The notes beneath the pieces were generated by a model. That model saw nothing but the letters and a program-made list of their open reading frames with translations, searched no databases and was not told the DNA's origin. Position numbers and translations under genes: made by a program. A DNA stretch of 47,992 bases from assembly GCA_036266155.1 (NCBI GenBank), contig DATANR010000503.1, positions 1-47,992 on the forward strand, in the 5' to 3' direction. Positions within the stretch are counted from its first letter, which is position 1, and each line of letters starts with the position of its first letter. Source of the stretch: SIAJ01 sp036266155. Its GTDB lineage: Bacteria > Planctomycetota > Planctomycetia > Gemmatales > Gemmataceae. Shown here piece by piece: positions 31,365 through 39,352 of the stretch.

Positions 31365-31931
31365 TTGCCAGCTCTCCAACTAACCGCCGTGCTGGTCGCC
31401 TCCGCCACGTGGCTCGGCTTCGGCAGCACGATGTGGACCTATTTCCGCTTCGCGAGCCAACGAACGCAGGCGAAGACGGCGCTGGTCGTTGCCGGATTCA
31501 TTTGCTCAGTGGCCCAGATCGTCGTGGTGACCAAGGTTCGGCCGCCGAGCGAGACTTGGTTCTGGATCGGACTGGCCGGCTACGCAATCGCCAACGTCCT
31601 GTTCTGGTCGGCCCTGCGCTCGCACGGCAAAGCACACCCGGCCTTTGCCTTCGTGGATGTGCCGCCATCGACACTGACAACCGCCGGGCCGTATCGGCTC
31701 GTCCGTCATCCGATTTACACGTCCTATCTGCTCGCCTGGGCTGCCGGCGCCGCGATTGTGGCCGAGCCCTGGCTGATGGCCGCTGTCGCGGTCATGGGCT
31801 TCTTCTACGGCCTGGCCGCGTTACGCGAGGAACGATGGTTCATGTCTGGCCAATTTGCGTCGGCCTATCGCGATTACCGGCGGCGAACGGGTATGTTTGT
31901 GCCGCGGGTACTGAGGATTATGGCCCGGTAG
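31365..31931 (+). CDS. Isoprenylcysteine carboxyl methyltransferase-family membrane protein
   Basis: 188 residues. TTG 31365 is chosen because GGAG lies eight bases upstream and the protein then begins with a transmembrane helix; the frame further upstream (to 30651) reads as non-coding. It has the PEMT/ICMT signature GPYRLVRHPIYTSYL (about 110–124) and the EERWF–F–AYRDYRRRTGMFVP end. Four or five transmembrane helices are visible. S-adenosylmethionine-dependent methylation of a lipid or small molecule is likely; the substrate is not evident. Confidence 0.85.
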   Translation: MPALQLTAVLVASATWLGFGSTMWTYFRFASQRTQAKTALVVAGFICSVAQIVVVTKVRPPSETWFWIGLAGYAIANVLFWSALRSHGKAHPAFAFVDVPPSTLTTAGPYRLVRHPIYTSYLLAWAAGAAIVAEPWLMAAVAVMGFFYGLAALREERWFMSGQFASAYRDYRRRTGMFVPRVLRIMAR

Positions 31932-31956
31932 TCCGAGGGCATGTTTGGAGCGTTTC

Positions 31957-32526
31957 GTGCGCATCCGCTGGCGCCGCGACTGGCACATCCTGATTCTGGC
32001 GGCCGTTGCCGTTGCCGCAACGGTTGCCCTCGTCGTCGTTCACGAAATTACACGTGAGCCGCCGAACTATTCCAAGATCGAAAACGGTTTGTGGATGGGT
32101 GGCCGTGTTGCGGAGCCGCCGCCAGGTACGCGGGCTGTCCTGAACCTGTGCGATGCCGACGACGCCTATCGCGTGGAATCATATCAGTGGCAATCGATTC
32201 GTGATTCCGCGCCGGCGCCGTCGCTGGAATGGTTGGCGGCACAGGTTGACTTCGTCGAATCGGAACGAGCGGCGGGTCGGACGGTGTATGTCCATTGCGC
32301 GGCCGGCGCCAGTCGGAGCGGCATGGTCGTCGCGGCCTATCTCATGAAACGCGAAGGATGGACTCGCGACGGGACGATCGAGTTTCTACGCTCGAAGCGT
32401 TCGGTCGTTAACCCAAATCCTGCGTTCATGGAGTTGCTGCTGGAGTGGGAGGAGCGGGTGAAGCAGGATCGCCAGAAGCAGCGAACTTCTCGGCAAGTCG
32501 AGGACCGCGAATGGGCAATCACCTGA
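31957..32526 (+). CDS. Second membrane-anchored CX5R phosphatase
   Basis: 189 residues from GTG 31957, with GGAG six bases upstream. Layout: N-terminal basic residues, one transmembrane helix (about 11–28), then a dual-specificity phosphatase domain with HCAAGASRSG: nucleophile C114 and R120. The NGLWMGGRV entry and the RSVVNPNPAF helix are typical DSP features. The protein is short and lacks the extra beta domain of the phosphatase at 7947. It directly follows the methyltransferase gene. Confidence 0.88.
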   Translation: MRIRWRRDWHILILAAVAVAATVALVVVHEITREPPNYSKIENGLWMGGRVAEPPPGTRAVLNLCDADDAYRVESYQWQSIRDSAPAPSLEWLAAQVDFVESERAAGRTVYVHCAAGASRSGMVVAAYLMKREGWTRDGTIEFLRSKRSVVNPNPAFMELLLEWEERVKQDRQKQRTSRQVEDREWAIT

Positions 32527-32684
32527 AAGGCTGCAGTTGTCGCCGGTGCCGAAGCGGCATGCACACGAGGTCCGGTGGCAAGCTGCTGCAGAAGATCATT
32601 CGCAGCACGCGTCGACTTGTCAAGGAGGCCCTCCGTTGCGGCGAAGAGCCGCCGCTGACGTGGTCGACTCGATATACGGACTAA
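32511..32684 (+). CDS. Small basic Cys-containing protein, unknown
   Basis: 57 residues, ATG overlapping the phosphatase end by 16 bases. It starts MGNHLKGCSCRRCRSGMHTR and continues with KLLQKIIRSTRRLVKEALR. The CxCxxC set and the strongly basic helix suggest a small metal- or nucleic-acid-binding protein. No family is recognised with certainty and too few residues to judge. Confidence 0.5.
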   Translation: MGNHLKGCSCRRCRSGMHTRSGGKLLQKIIRSTRRLVKEALRCGEEPPLTWSTRYTD

Positions 32685-32848
32685 GCGACGTTGCGTTTCC
32701 GATTGCGTTCGCGGATCCAATGCTTCGCGCCCTGACACTGCCGCCAGCACGCGGAGCGCAACCAGCTCCGAGTGCTGCAAGTCTTTATCCTCGCAAATGT
32801 TGTGTCGATCAAATCGAAGCGTTGCGTTTCATTGCATCTGCGCAAAAA

Positions 32849-32882
32849 ATACGTTCAGGGGGGTGGGGGGCGCTGAACGTAT
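32849..32882 (-). terminator. Intrinsic terminator with C-rich loop
   Basis: ATACGTTCAG (32849–32858) and CTGAACGTAT (32873–32882) pair perfectly. Read on the minus strand the stem is followed by TTTTTT, so it terminates the 32897–37455 minus-strand genes. The 14-nt loop is almost only C on that strand and G on the other. Confidence 0.85.
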
Positions 32883-32896
32883 CGCAATTCGCTCCG

Positions 32897-35086
32897 TCAC
32901 TCCACTCCCTCATTCGCCGGCGGCATTGCGGTCAGGCCGATCTCGCCCGTGAGGCCGAGGAAGGTCTTGCGGCATTCGGGGCACGAGATGGCTTTCTGCG
33001 TCAGCAAGCGATCGCCGTGCTCGGAGCGGCGGCGCGTCAACATGCGGGCACGCGGCAAGAACTCGCGGAATAAGAACGCGGCCCATCCCTTGAGCCGGCG
33101 GGCGAGCAGGGTCGGGTCGTCACGCAGGCGATGGACGTGATCGTCGATTGTCATTTCGAAGCCGCCGCCGCGAACGAGCGACCGAGCACGCACGCGAATA
33201 ACCGGGTCTGGTCGCGTGATGACCGTGTCACGGTAGACGACGCCTTCCTCACACACGAGGATCGGCGCCGCATCCACGCCGCCGGACGCCTGGAACAACA
33301 GCAAGTCGGGGCGCAGACGCAGATAGTTCTCCGCAAGCTTTGGATAGCGCGCCAGGTCGAACACGGCGGTTGCCGAGCCGATGCGCTGCCAAAGTCGCCG
33401 CGGTCGATAGAGCCAGAGAAGTTTCAAACGAGCCAGGCCATCGCGGTCCTCGCTCGCGTATGAGGCGCCGAGCATCGGACAGACCTGGCCAATCATGCGC
33501 AAGTCCTCGGCCTCGAGACCGGCTCCGAACGCGCGGGCCAGAATCAAGATGCGCAAGCGCACCCGCCGCGTGCGGTCGATCGGGTCGCCGCGCAACTCCT
33601 TGATGACTCCCTCGGCATGATCGAGCGGCAGCGCGGCGTCGAAACTGTCGCCGACTTCGTTTGCGATCATCGGCACATCGTCGCCGTCGGCCGTCGCGGC
33701 ATCGGCAATGCGCAGGACGCTGAGAGGCGTCAGATAGGGAATGCCAACGTGATCTCTGCGCAACGCAGCGATTGACCGGCGCACTTGTTCCTCGCGATCT
33801 TCGGCTTCGCCATGCCCGCGGCTGGCGACGGCGAGGCCCGCGAGAAAGGCCGCGTCCGTTCGGCTATTTTCGTGTGTGAGCAGCTTCGGCACGAGCAGCG
33901 ACCACGTATGGTCGGTCGCCCGATTCGCGGCATCGCCGGTGTCCATCCACGTGGCACGCACGCCGATGTAGGCGAACAGGCCGGCGACGAGAAACCCTAA
34001 TACCGGGATGATTGGGGCGAGGCCGAGCAAGCGCGGCATCGCTGCGAATAGTAGGGCCATCATCGTGAGCGGGATCAAAAAGGCGAGCACGGCGCCGCGG
34101 CGCGTCAATGTGTGGCCCGGCTCGGGGCCGTTGAACACCGTCGCTTCCGGCGTATCGACACGCAGGGCATTGAACATGTACCGGTCGCCGAGATCGACGC
34201 GGAAGCCGCCGCCGTCAACGCGGCCGGAGCCGATCAGCACGGCGGCCGGCACCGCGCGAGTCGGCTGCGGGACGACGGCAAAGCAGTGCGGACAAAGCGT
34301 CGCATTCTTCTCGGCCGCCTCGGCACGCAGCAGATTGTGTGCTTCCTCGTCGTCCGTGCCTCCGAGCAGCAAGAGCCGATGCACGCGCGTTAGACCATCC
34401 GTCGGATCGAGGGCCTGGGCGAGTTCACAGGCGCGGTCGAGATACTCCGGCTTGCTCGTGCGGGCGAAGTCATTGACCCACTGCCCGATTACGTCCCACG
34501 GCTCGCGGACGCGGCCGTTTTCCAAAAGCAACCGATGCCGTTCCCATAAGTGCTTCACGAGTTCATCGGGCCCGAGCCGGGCGCCGCAGCGTGGGCAGGG
34601 GGCCGTCGATCCAGAATCGAGTTCGCCCAGCGCCCGCGACAGGTACGGCGGCGGTTGCACTAGCGCTGCGAGCCGCCGCAGCCGATTCATCGCCCGGTTC
34701 GGCGCGACATGGCGACGCAGCGCATCGACCACCCGCTCGTTGATCTTGGAATAGGTCGGCACCGAGCGCATGATCTGTGCCGCGAGTGGGACGCGAACCT
34801 TGGTTGGAAAACGTGGATTCTCGACGAGGTCGGCCAGCGCCGAGACGTGTTCCGGAGGCAACGGCGGCGTGAGGCGGGCGGCCACTTCGAGCGCGAGGCG
34901 CTGCCCGTTCGCGCCCCGACTCAGCAAGCGATCGAGCAGATAACTCGCGTTGTCGGTGCGGTCGGCTTCATGAGCTAACGCCGCAAACGCCGCCGCCCGT
35001 TCGCCCCGATCGCGTGCCGACCCGATGCGGCGCATGTAGTCGCCGAGTCCGGGCAGAGCGGGGAGATCGGCTGCCGAGCCGGCCAT
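32897..35086 (-). CDS. Large zinc-ribbon membrane protein, unknown
   Basis: 729 residues. Start ATG 35084–35086 overlaps the upstream TGA (TGATG), so translation is coupled to the DUF255 gene. The N-terminal third is helical with HEAT-like character. Cys pairs CPRCG, CPHC and, at the end, CPECRKTFLG suggest zinc ribbons. Two adjacent transmembrane helices lie in the middle (LAFLIPLTMMALLFAAM and IIPVLGFLVAGLFAYI). The C-terminal part is Arg-rich and helical. No enzyme signature is found. Possibly a membrane regulator working with the thioredoxin-type protein next to it; that is only position-based. Confidence 0.8.
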   Translation of the reverse strand: MAGSAADLPALPGLGDYMRRIGSARDRGERAAAFAALAHEADRTDNASYLLDRLLSRGANGQRLALEVAARLTPPLPPEHVSALADLVENPRFPTKVRVPLAAQIMRSVPTYSKINERVVDALRRHVAPNRAMNRLRRLAALVQPPPYLSRALGELDSGSTAPCPRCGARLGPDELVKHLWERHRLLLENGRVREPWDVIGQWVNDFARTSKPEYLDRACELAQALDPTDGLTRVHRLLLLGGTDDEEAHNLLRAEAAEKNATLCPHCFAVVPQPTRAVPAAVLIGSGRVDGGGFRVDLGDRYMFNALRVDTPEATVFNGPEPGHTLTRRGAVLAFLIPLTMMALLFAAMPRLLGLAPIIPVLGFLVAGLFAYIGVRATWMDTGDAANRATDHTWSLLVPKLLTHENSRTDAAFLAGLAVASRGHGEAEDREEQVRRSIAALRRDHVGIPYLTPLSVLRIADAATADGDDVPMIANEVGDSFDAALPLDHAEGVIKELRGDPIDRTRRVRLRILILARAFGAGLEAEDLRMIGQVCPMLGASYASEDRDGLARLKLLWLYRPRRLWQRIGSATAVFDLARYPKLAENYLRLRPDLLLFQASGGVDAAPILVCEEGVVYRDTVITRPDPVIRVRARSLVRGGGFEMTIDDHVHRLRDDPTLLARRLKGWAAFLFREFLPRARMLTRRRSEHGDRLLTQKAISCPECRKTFLGLTGEIGLTAMPPANEGVE

Positions 35087-37455
35087 CACTTCACCGGAAT
35101 CTTCAAGGTCGCCGACTGAAGACAACGTCCGTTCGCGCCCGACGTGCACGCCTGGACCTTGATGCGCACTTCCAGGTCGGTCGCATCTTTCGATGTCACC
35201 GTACCCGCGATGGCAATCTCGCCTTCGAACACCTTGTATTCGACGCCCTTCTCGTCCTTCTCAATCTTGCCCTTCGGGAAATCGATCTTGGCCGGCAGCT
35301 TCTTGCCGTCGGCATGGACGTCCACCGTCGTGCGGGCGCCTTCGAGATCGTCGTTGTCGACCGGATTGGCGTACACGTGCCAGGGCTTGTCGATCTTGAG
35401 CGTCACGGTCAACGCACGCTTGCCATCCTTGTCCGCCGGGCCGAGGTTGGCCGTTGCATGGACGACATCCTCGGACGTGATCCGTTTGGACGCTTCCTTC
35501 TTCTCCTCGGGCTTCGGGTCCGCCTTCTTGCCGCCCGCTTCGACGAACAGGTGCAGCGCCTCGCCCATCGCCGGCACGCTCGCCGGGTTTCCTTTCAAGA
35601 TGCCCGCGAATTGTTTGATCGTCTTTTCCGCCTGCTTGCGATACGATTCGTCGCCGGTCTTTTTCCACAAGCGCACGAGATTATTCGCGGCCACGCTGTT
35701 GCCGGACGGCTGGACGCCGTCGTGGTAATCCTTCGCTCGGGCAAAGAGCTTCTCGCCATCGGACGCCGTGAAGAAGAACCCGCCGTGGTCGCCGTCGCCG
35801 TACCACTTGCTGGTTGCGTCCATCAGGCCCTTCGCCTCGATGAGCCAGCGTCCGTCGTGGGTCGCATCGTGTAGGCACAGCAGCCCGTGGATCAGGAACG
35901 AATAATCGTCGAGATACGCCGTCAGCTTTGCCTGGCCCCTGCCTTCGGAAATGCCGTACGTTCGCAGCAGGCGGCCGTCTTTCGTCTTCAAATTGGCGAG
36001 CACGAACTCGGCGGCTCGCGTCGCCGCCTTGGTGTACTCGGGCTGCTTGAATGTTTGCCCTGCCGCCGCGAGACCGGCGATCATCTGGCCGTTCCACGCG
36101 GTCAGCACTTTGGTGTCGAGAAATGGCCGCGGCCGCTTGGCCCGAATGTCGAACAGCTTGGTCCGCAGGCTCGCGAGCTTGTCGCGCAATTCGTCCTCCG
36201 TCATCTTCTGGTCTTTCGCAACGTCGGCGAGCGGCCGCGAGAGTTTCAAGACGTACTGTTTCTCTTCGAATGTCGGCTGGCCGCTGACGCTGTAGGCGGC
36301 GCGAAATATCGGTGCGTCCTTGTCACCAAGTGCCTTCTCGATCTCCTCGGCAGTCCACACGTAGAACTCGCCTTCCTTGCCCTCGCTGTCGGCATCCAGC
36401 GCCGAATAGAACGCGCCTTCGGGAGAGGTCATTTCGCGCTGCACAAACCGCACCGTTTCATCGACCACGCGTTTGTAGAGCGGCTTCGGATCATCGCGAT
36501 AGGCTTCGGAGTACAGTTCAACGAGTTGGGCATTGTCGTAAAGCATCTTCTCGAAGTGTGGCACGGTCCACGTGCGCTCGGTGCTATAACGATGGAAGCC
36601 GCCGCCGAGTTGGTCGTAGATGCCGCCCTCGGCCATCTTCGTGAGCGTTAGCGTGACGAGCTTGGCCAGGTCTGCGTCCTTGTCGCGCTTACTGGCTCGC
36701 ATCAAGGCCGCCAGCGACGCGGGCATCGGGAACTTTGTGCCGCGGAACCTTGTTTCTTTGCTGCCGATGCCGCCGTGGACATCGTCGAGCCGATCCTTCA
36801 ATTCCTCGACCGGGCCCATCGCGAGCGCTTTCGTCAGTTCGACAATCGCGATCCCGCGGGCCGCTCGCGTCATCGCCTCTTCCGTCCGCTCGGCCACGTG
36901 GTCGGCCTGAGCGCGAAGCTCCTTCCCCTTGTCCGTGTTCAATTCCACCATGTAGCTCAGGATGCTCTTGAACCCGCGGGCTACGCCTTCGTCGACCTTG
37001 CGGTCTTCTTTCGGCCAATAGGTGCCGCCGACGATTGGCTTGCCTTCGTCAGTCAGGAACATCGAGAGCGGCCAGCCGCCGCGGCCGTCGATCACTTGCA
37101 ACGCGGTCATGTAGACTTCATCGACGTCCGGCCGCTCCTCGCGGTCGACCTTGATGGCGACAAAGTTCTTGTTGAGCAGTGCCGCCACTTCCTTGTCCTC
37201 GAACGATTCACGCTCCATCACATGGCACCAATGGCACGAACTGTAGCCGATCGAAAGGAAGATGAGCTTCTTCTCCTTCTTGGCCTTCTCGAACGCCTCC
37301 GGGCACCACGGATACCAGTCGACCGGGTTGTGCGCGTGCTGGAGCAGGTAAGGGCTCGACTCCTTCGCGAGCCGATTGGCCGGCCCGGCCTCCTTCTTCG
37401 GTTCGGCAGCGGTCAGGGTGGCGGGAAGCAGCAGGGACATGGCAAGAAGTCGCAT
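35086..37455 (-). CDS. DUF255 (YyaL/SPATA20-type) thioredoxin fused to a DsbD-like domain
   Basis: 789 residues, exported: the signal peptide starts at 37455 (MRLLAMSLLLPATLTAAEP); the longer frame to 37539 is out of place. The thioredoxin domain shows SSPYLLQHAHNPVDWYPW and IGYSSCHWCHVM with the CHWC pair at 74–77. A large alpha/alpha toroid follows (GGFHRYSTERTW, FEKMLYDNAQL), as in YyaL. From about residue 660 comes a beta domain (KPWHVYANPVDND, VEYKVFEGEIAIAG) resembling the DsbD/TlpA-dependent N-terminal domain. So a redox-linked envelope protein is likely. Confidence 0.88.
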   Translation of the reverse strand: MRLLAMSLLLPATLTAAEPKKEAGPANRLAKESSPYLLQHAHNPVDWYPWCPEAFEKAKKEKKLIFLSIGYSSCHWCHVMERESFEDKEVAALLNKNFVAIKVDREERPDVDEVYMTALQVIDGRGGWPLSMFLTDEGKPIVGGTYWPKEDRKVDEGVARGFKSILSYMVELNTDKGKELRAQADHVAERTEEAMTRAARGIAIVELTKALAMGPVEELKDRLDDVHGGIGSKETRFRGTKFPMPASLAALMRASKRDKDADLAKLVTLTLTKMAEGGIYDQLGGGFHRYSTERTWTVPHFEKMLYDNAQLVELYSEAYRDDPKPLYKRVVDETVRFVQREMTSPEGAFYSALDADSEGKEGEFYVWTAEEIEKALGDKDAPIFRAAYSVSGQPTFEEKQYVLKLSRPLADVAKDQKMTEDELRDKLASLRTKLFDIRAKRPRPFLDTKVLTAWNGQMIAGLAAAGQTFKQPEYTKAATRAAEFVLANLKTKDGRLLRTYGISEGRGQAKLTAYLDDYSFLIHGLLCLHDATHDGRWLIEAKGLMDATSKWYGDGDHGGFFFTASDGEKLFARAKDYHDGVQPSGNSVAANNLVRLWKKTGDESYRKQAEKTIKQFAGILKGNPASVPAMGEALHLFVEAGGKKADPKPEEKKEASKRITSEDVVHATANLGPADKDGKRALTVTLKIDKPWHVYANPVDNDDLEGARTTVDVHADGKKLPAKIDFPKGKIEKDEKGVEYKVFEGEIAIAGTVTSKDATDLEVRIKVQACTSGANGRCLQSATLKIPVK

Positions 37456-37574
37456 GAGGGACTCGGCAACCTGAGAGGGGCGAAGATTACTATCCGGGAC
37501 TGGTGAGAGAATGCCAAGGCTGGTCCCTATAATCCCCACTCACGGTCACGTTGTCCCACCATCGGGGTTCTCCC

Positions 37575-38447
37575 ATGTTTTTGCGCCTTTGCACCGCCGT
37601 TGCGGTTTTTGTCGCCCTTTCGCTGCCCGCCATCGCCGACGACAAGTTGAAGAATCAGGCTGCCGAGGCCATGAAGAAGTCGGACGTTCAGGACGCCACG
37701 ATCGTCGAGACCGCGCATCTAGTCGTCGCGAGTTCGCTCATCGAGACCAAGGCCAAGGCTCTCGCGGATTCGTTGGAGAAGACGTTCAACCAGGCGGCGA
37801 AAGCACTCAAGCTCGATGCCGGGGAGACGAAAACGCAGGTGACGATTTTCGCGTTCGCCGATCTGGACAACTACAAGCAGTTTCAACGTGCGGTTCTGAG
37901 GCAGCGCCCCGAGGATGAACAAGTTGCTTCTTATGATGTCAAGCGCGACGATCCGTATATCGCCGTGTCGGCTCGACGCGGCGACAAGAGCCCGAACTTC
38001 GAGACGCTTGCGGGCAACGAGATCTGCCGAGCGCTGCTGGCCCGCAAGAGCGGCAACGCCAAGCTCACCGAGTGGATGAAAGACGGTTTCGCGAAGTCGG
38101 TCTACTGGCGGTTGAATGCCGGCGCCGCGGGGGCCGACCGGGCGTTTGTCGCGCGGATCGCGCCACCGGTCAAGAAGGGCGCCAAGGGCGGCATGTGCCC
38201 GTGCGACAAGGCCTGGACCGGCACCGGCAAGGAAAAGGAACTGGTGGCCGCGAGCCTGATGGAGTACTTCACCGTCGGTGCCGGGGCGGAGAAGTTCGGC
38301 AATGTTGTGGCCGGCCTTATCCCGACCGACGCTGCCGCGACGCCGACGTTCATGGATGCGTTGAAGGCCGCGGAATGGATGATTGACGATTTGGACAAGT
38401 CGTGGCGCGAATGGCTTGGCAAAGGCAGTCCGGCCACGGCGAAGTGA
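37575..38447 (+). CDS. Secreted protein resembling a zinc-less MA-type peptidase
   Basis: 290 residues with a clear signal peptide (MFLRLCTAVAVFVALSLPAIA). The fold pattern (AHLVVASSLIETKAKALADSLEKT, then VTIFAFADLDNYKQFQRAV, PYIAVSARRG) recalls DUF1570 and peptidase MA-like proteins. At the place of their HExxH helix there is GNEICRALLA, followed by LTEWMKDGFAKSVYW, which matches the usual LPxWLxEGLAxYF. So it may be a non-catalytic relative. This is an inference by eye. The start has CGGGG nine bases upstream. Confidence 0.7.
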   Translation: MFLRLCTAVAVFVALSLPAIADDKLKNQAAEAMKKSDVQDATIVETAHLVVASSLIETKAKALADSLEKTFNQAAKALKLDAGETKTQVTIFAFADLDNYKQFQRAVLRQRPEDEQVASYDVKRDDPYIAVSARRGDKSPNFETLAGNEICRALLARKSGNAKLTEWMKDGFAKSVYWRLNAGAAGADRAFVARIAPPVKKGAKGGMCPCDKAWTGTGKEKELVAASLMEYFTVGAGAEKFGNVVAGLIPTDAAATPTFMDALKAAEWMIDDLDKSWREWLGKGSPATAK

Positions 38448-38567
38448 GAGAACGTTCTAAAGAGCGCCAACGTGACCAGTTTTTTGTCGACGATGTGGCG
38501 CCACTTTTTGGAGCGGTGCCCTTACCGCAAACTTTTATCTCGAAGTATGTTGAGTCAATTTGAAATT

Positions 38568-38617
38568 CAAAGGGCGCCAAGTGGACACACCGCTGGCGCT
38601 CTTCGTGGCGCCCTTTG
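38568..38617 (-). terminator. 12-bp perfect hairpin near sixA-like stop
   Basis: CAAAGGGCGCCA (38568–38579) and TGGCGCCCTTTG (38606–38617). It lies 14 bases beyond the stop of the SixA-like gene. An alternative pairing of GCGCCA with TGGCGC exists within it. No long T-run is seen after either side. Confidence 0.55.
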
Positions 38618-38630
38618 AAATAAGACGTGT

Positions 38631-39215
38631 TTAGGCGTTCCGCGTCTTTGCCGTGGCTTTCTTGAGTCGTCGTTTCCGCGTTCTGCGGGCGGTTGTGGCC
38701 GGGGCCTTCGGTGCTGCTTGGGACACTTCGACGAAGGCCTGCGGCAATAGCCAGATCAGTTCGCCAGCACCTTTTGCGAGTTTGTCCCCGTCGACGCGCA
38801 CGAGAGCGACGCCACCTTTGTCGAGCGCAATCTGCGCCTTCTTGTCGCCGATCAGCCAAGCCGCCAATTCGTTCAAGTCCGGCCGATGACCGACGAGGCC
38901 GATCGCCTCAGCGGGTTGCTTATTGATGGCCTTCGCGACCTTGCGGCACTTGCCTTCCGGGGCGAGCACCGCTGTTTCCACGACCTGATCGCCGGTCAAA
39001 CCCCACGCCGCGACCAGCGGCTCGGCGGTTTGTCGCGTGCGCACAAGCGGGCTGACGAAGAGCCGCAGGATCTTGGCGCCGCGCGCTGGCAGAGCAAGCG
39101 CCAATGACTGGGCTTGCGCGTGACCGACGTCAGTCAGCGGACGTTCCTCATCTGGGTGCTCGGCGAATTGTTCGCGCTCGATCGCTTCGGCATGCCGAAT
39201 CAGATAAACGTCCAT
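38631..39215 (-). CDS. SixA-like histidine phosphatase with basic tail
   Basis: 194 residues. RHAEA with H8 is the phosphohistidine acceptor, RTRQTAEPL holds the second arginine and VGHRPDL the second histidine. This is the SixA branch, which removes phosphate from histidine phosphotransfer domains. After about residue 155 there is an extra Ala/Lys/Arg-rich tail (TARRTRKRRLKKATAKTR), absent from E. coli SixA and perhaps nucleic-acid-binding. It is divergent from typA. Confidence 0.9.
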   Translation of the reverse strand: MDVYLIRHAEAIEREQFAEHPDEERPLTDVGHAQAQSLALALPARGAKILRLFVSPLVRTRQTAEPLVAAWGLTGDQVVETAVLAPEGKCRKVAKAINKQPAEAIGLVGHRPDLNELAAWLIGDKKAQIALDKGGVALVRVDGDKLAKGAGELIWLLPQAFVEVSQAAPKAPATTARRTRKRRLKKATAKTRNA

Positions 39216-39352
39216 CGATGGGATCTCCAGGCCGTTCGATTTGAACGGCGCGGCTGCAGGTCAATGATGTGGTAGGGCCGTATAATAAGCATCTTGACCT
39301 CCCGTCGTGAATGGTTCACACAATCTTCACGAATCCTTCACATAGCAACCTA

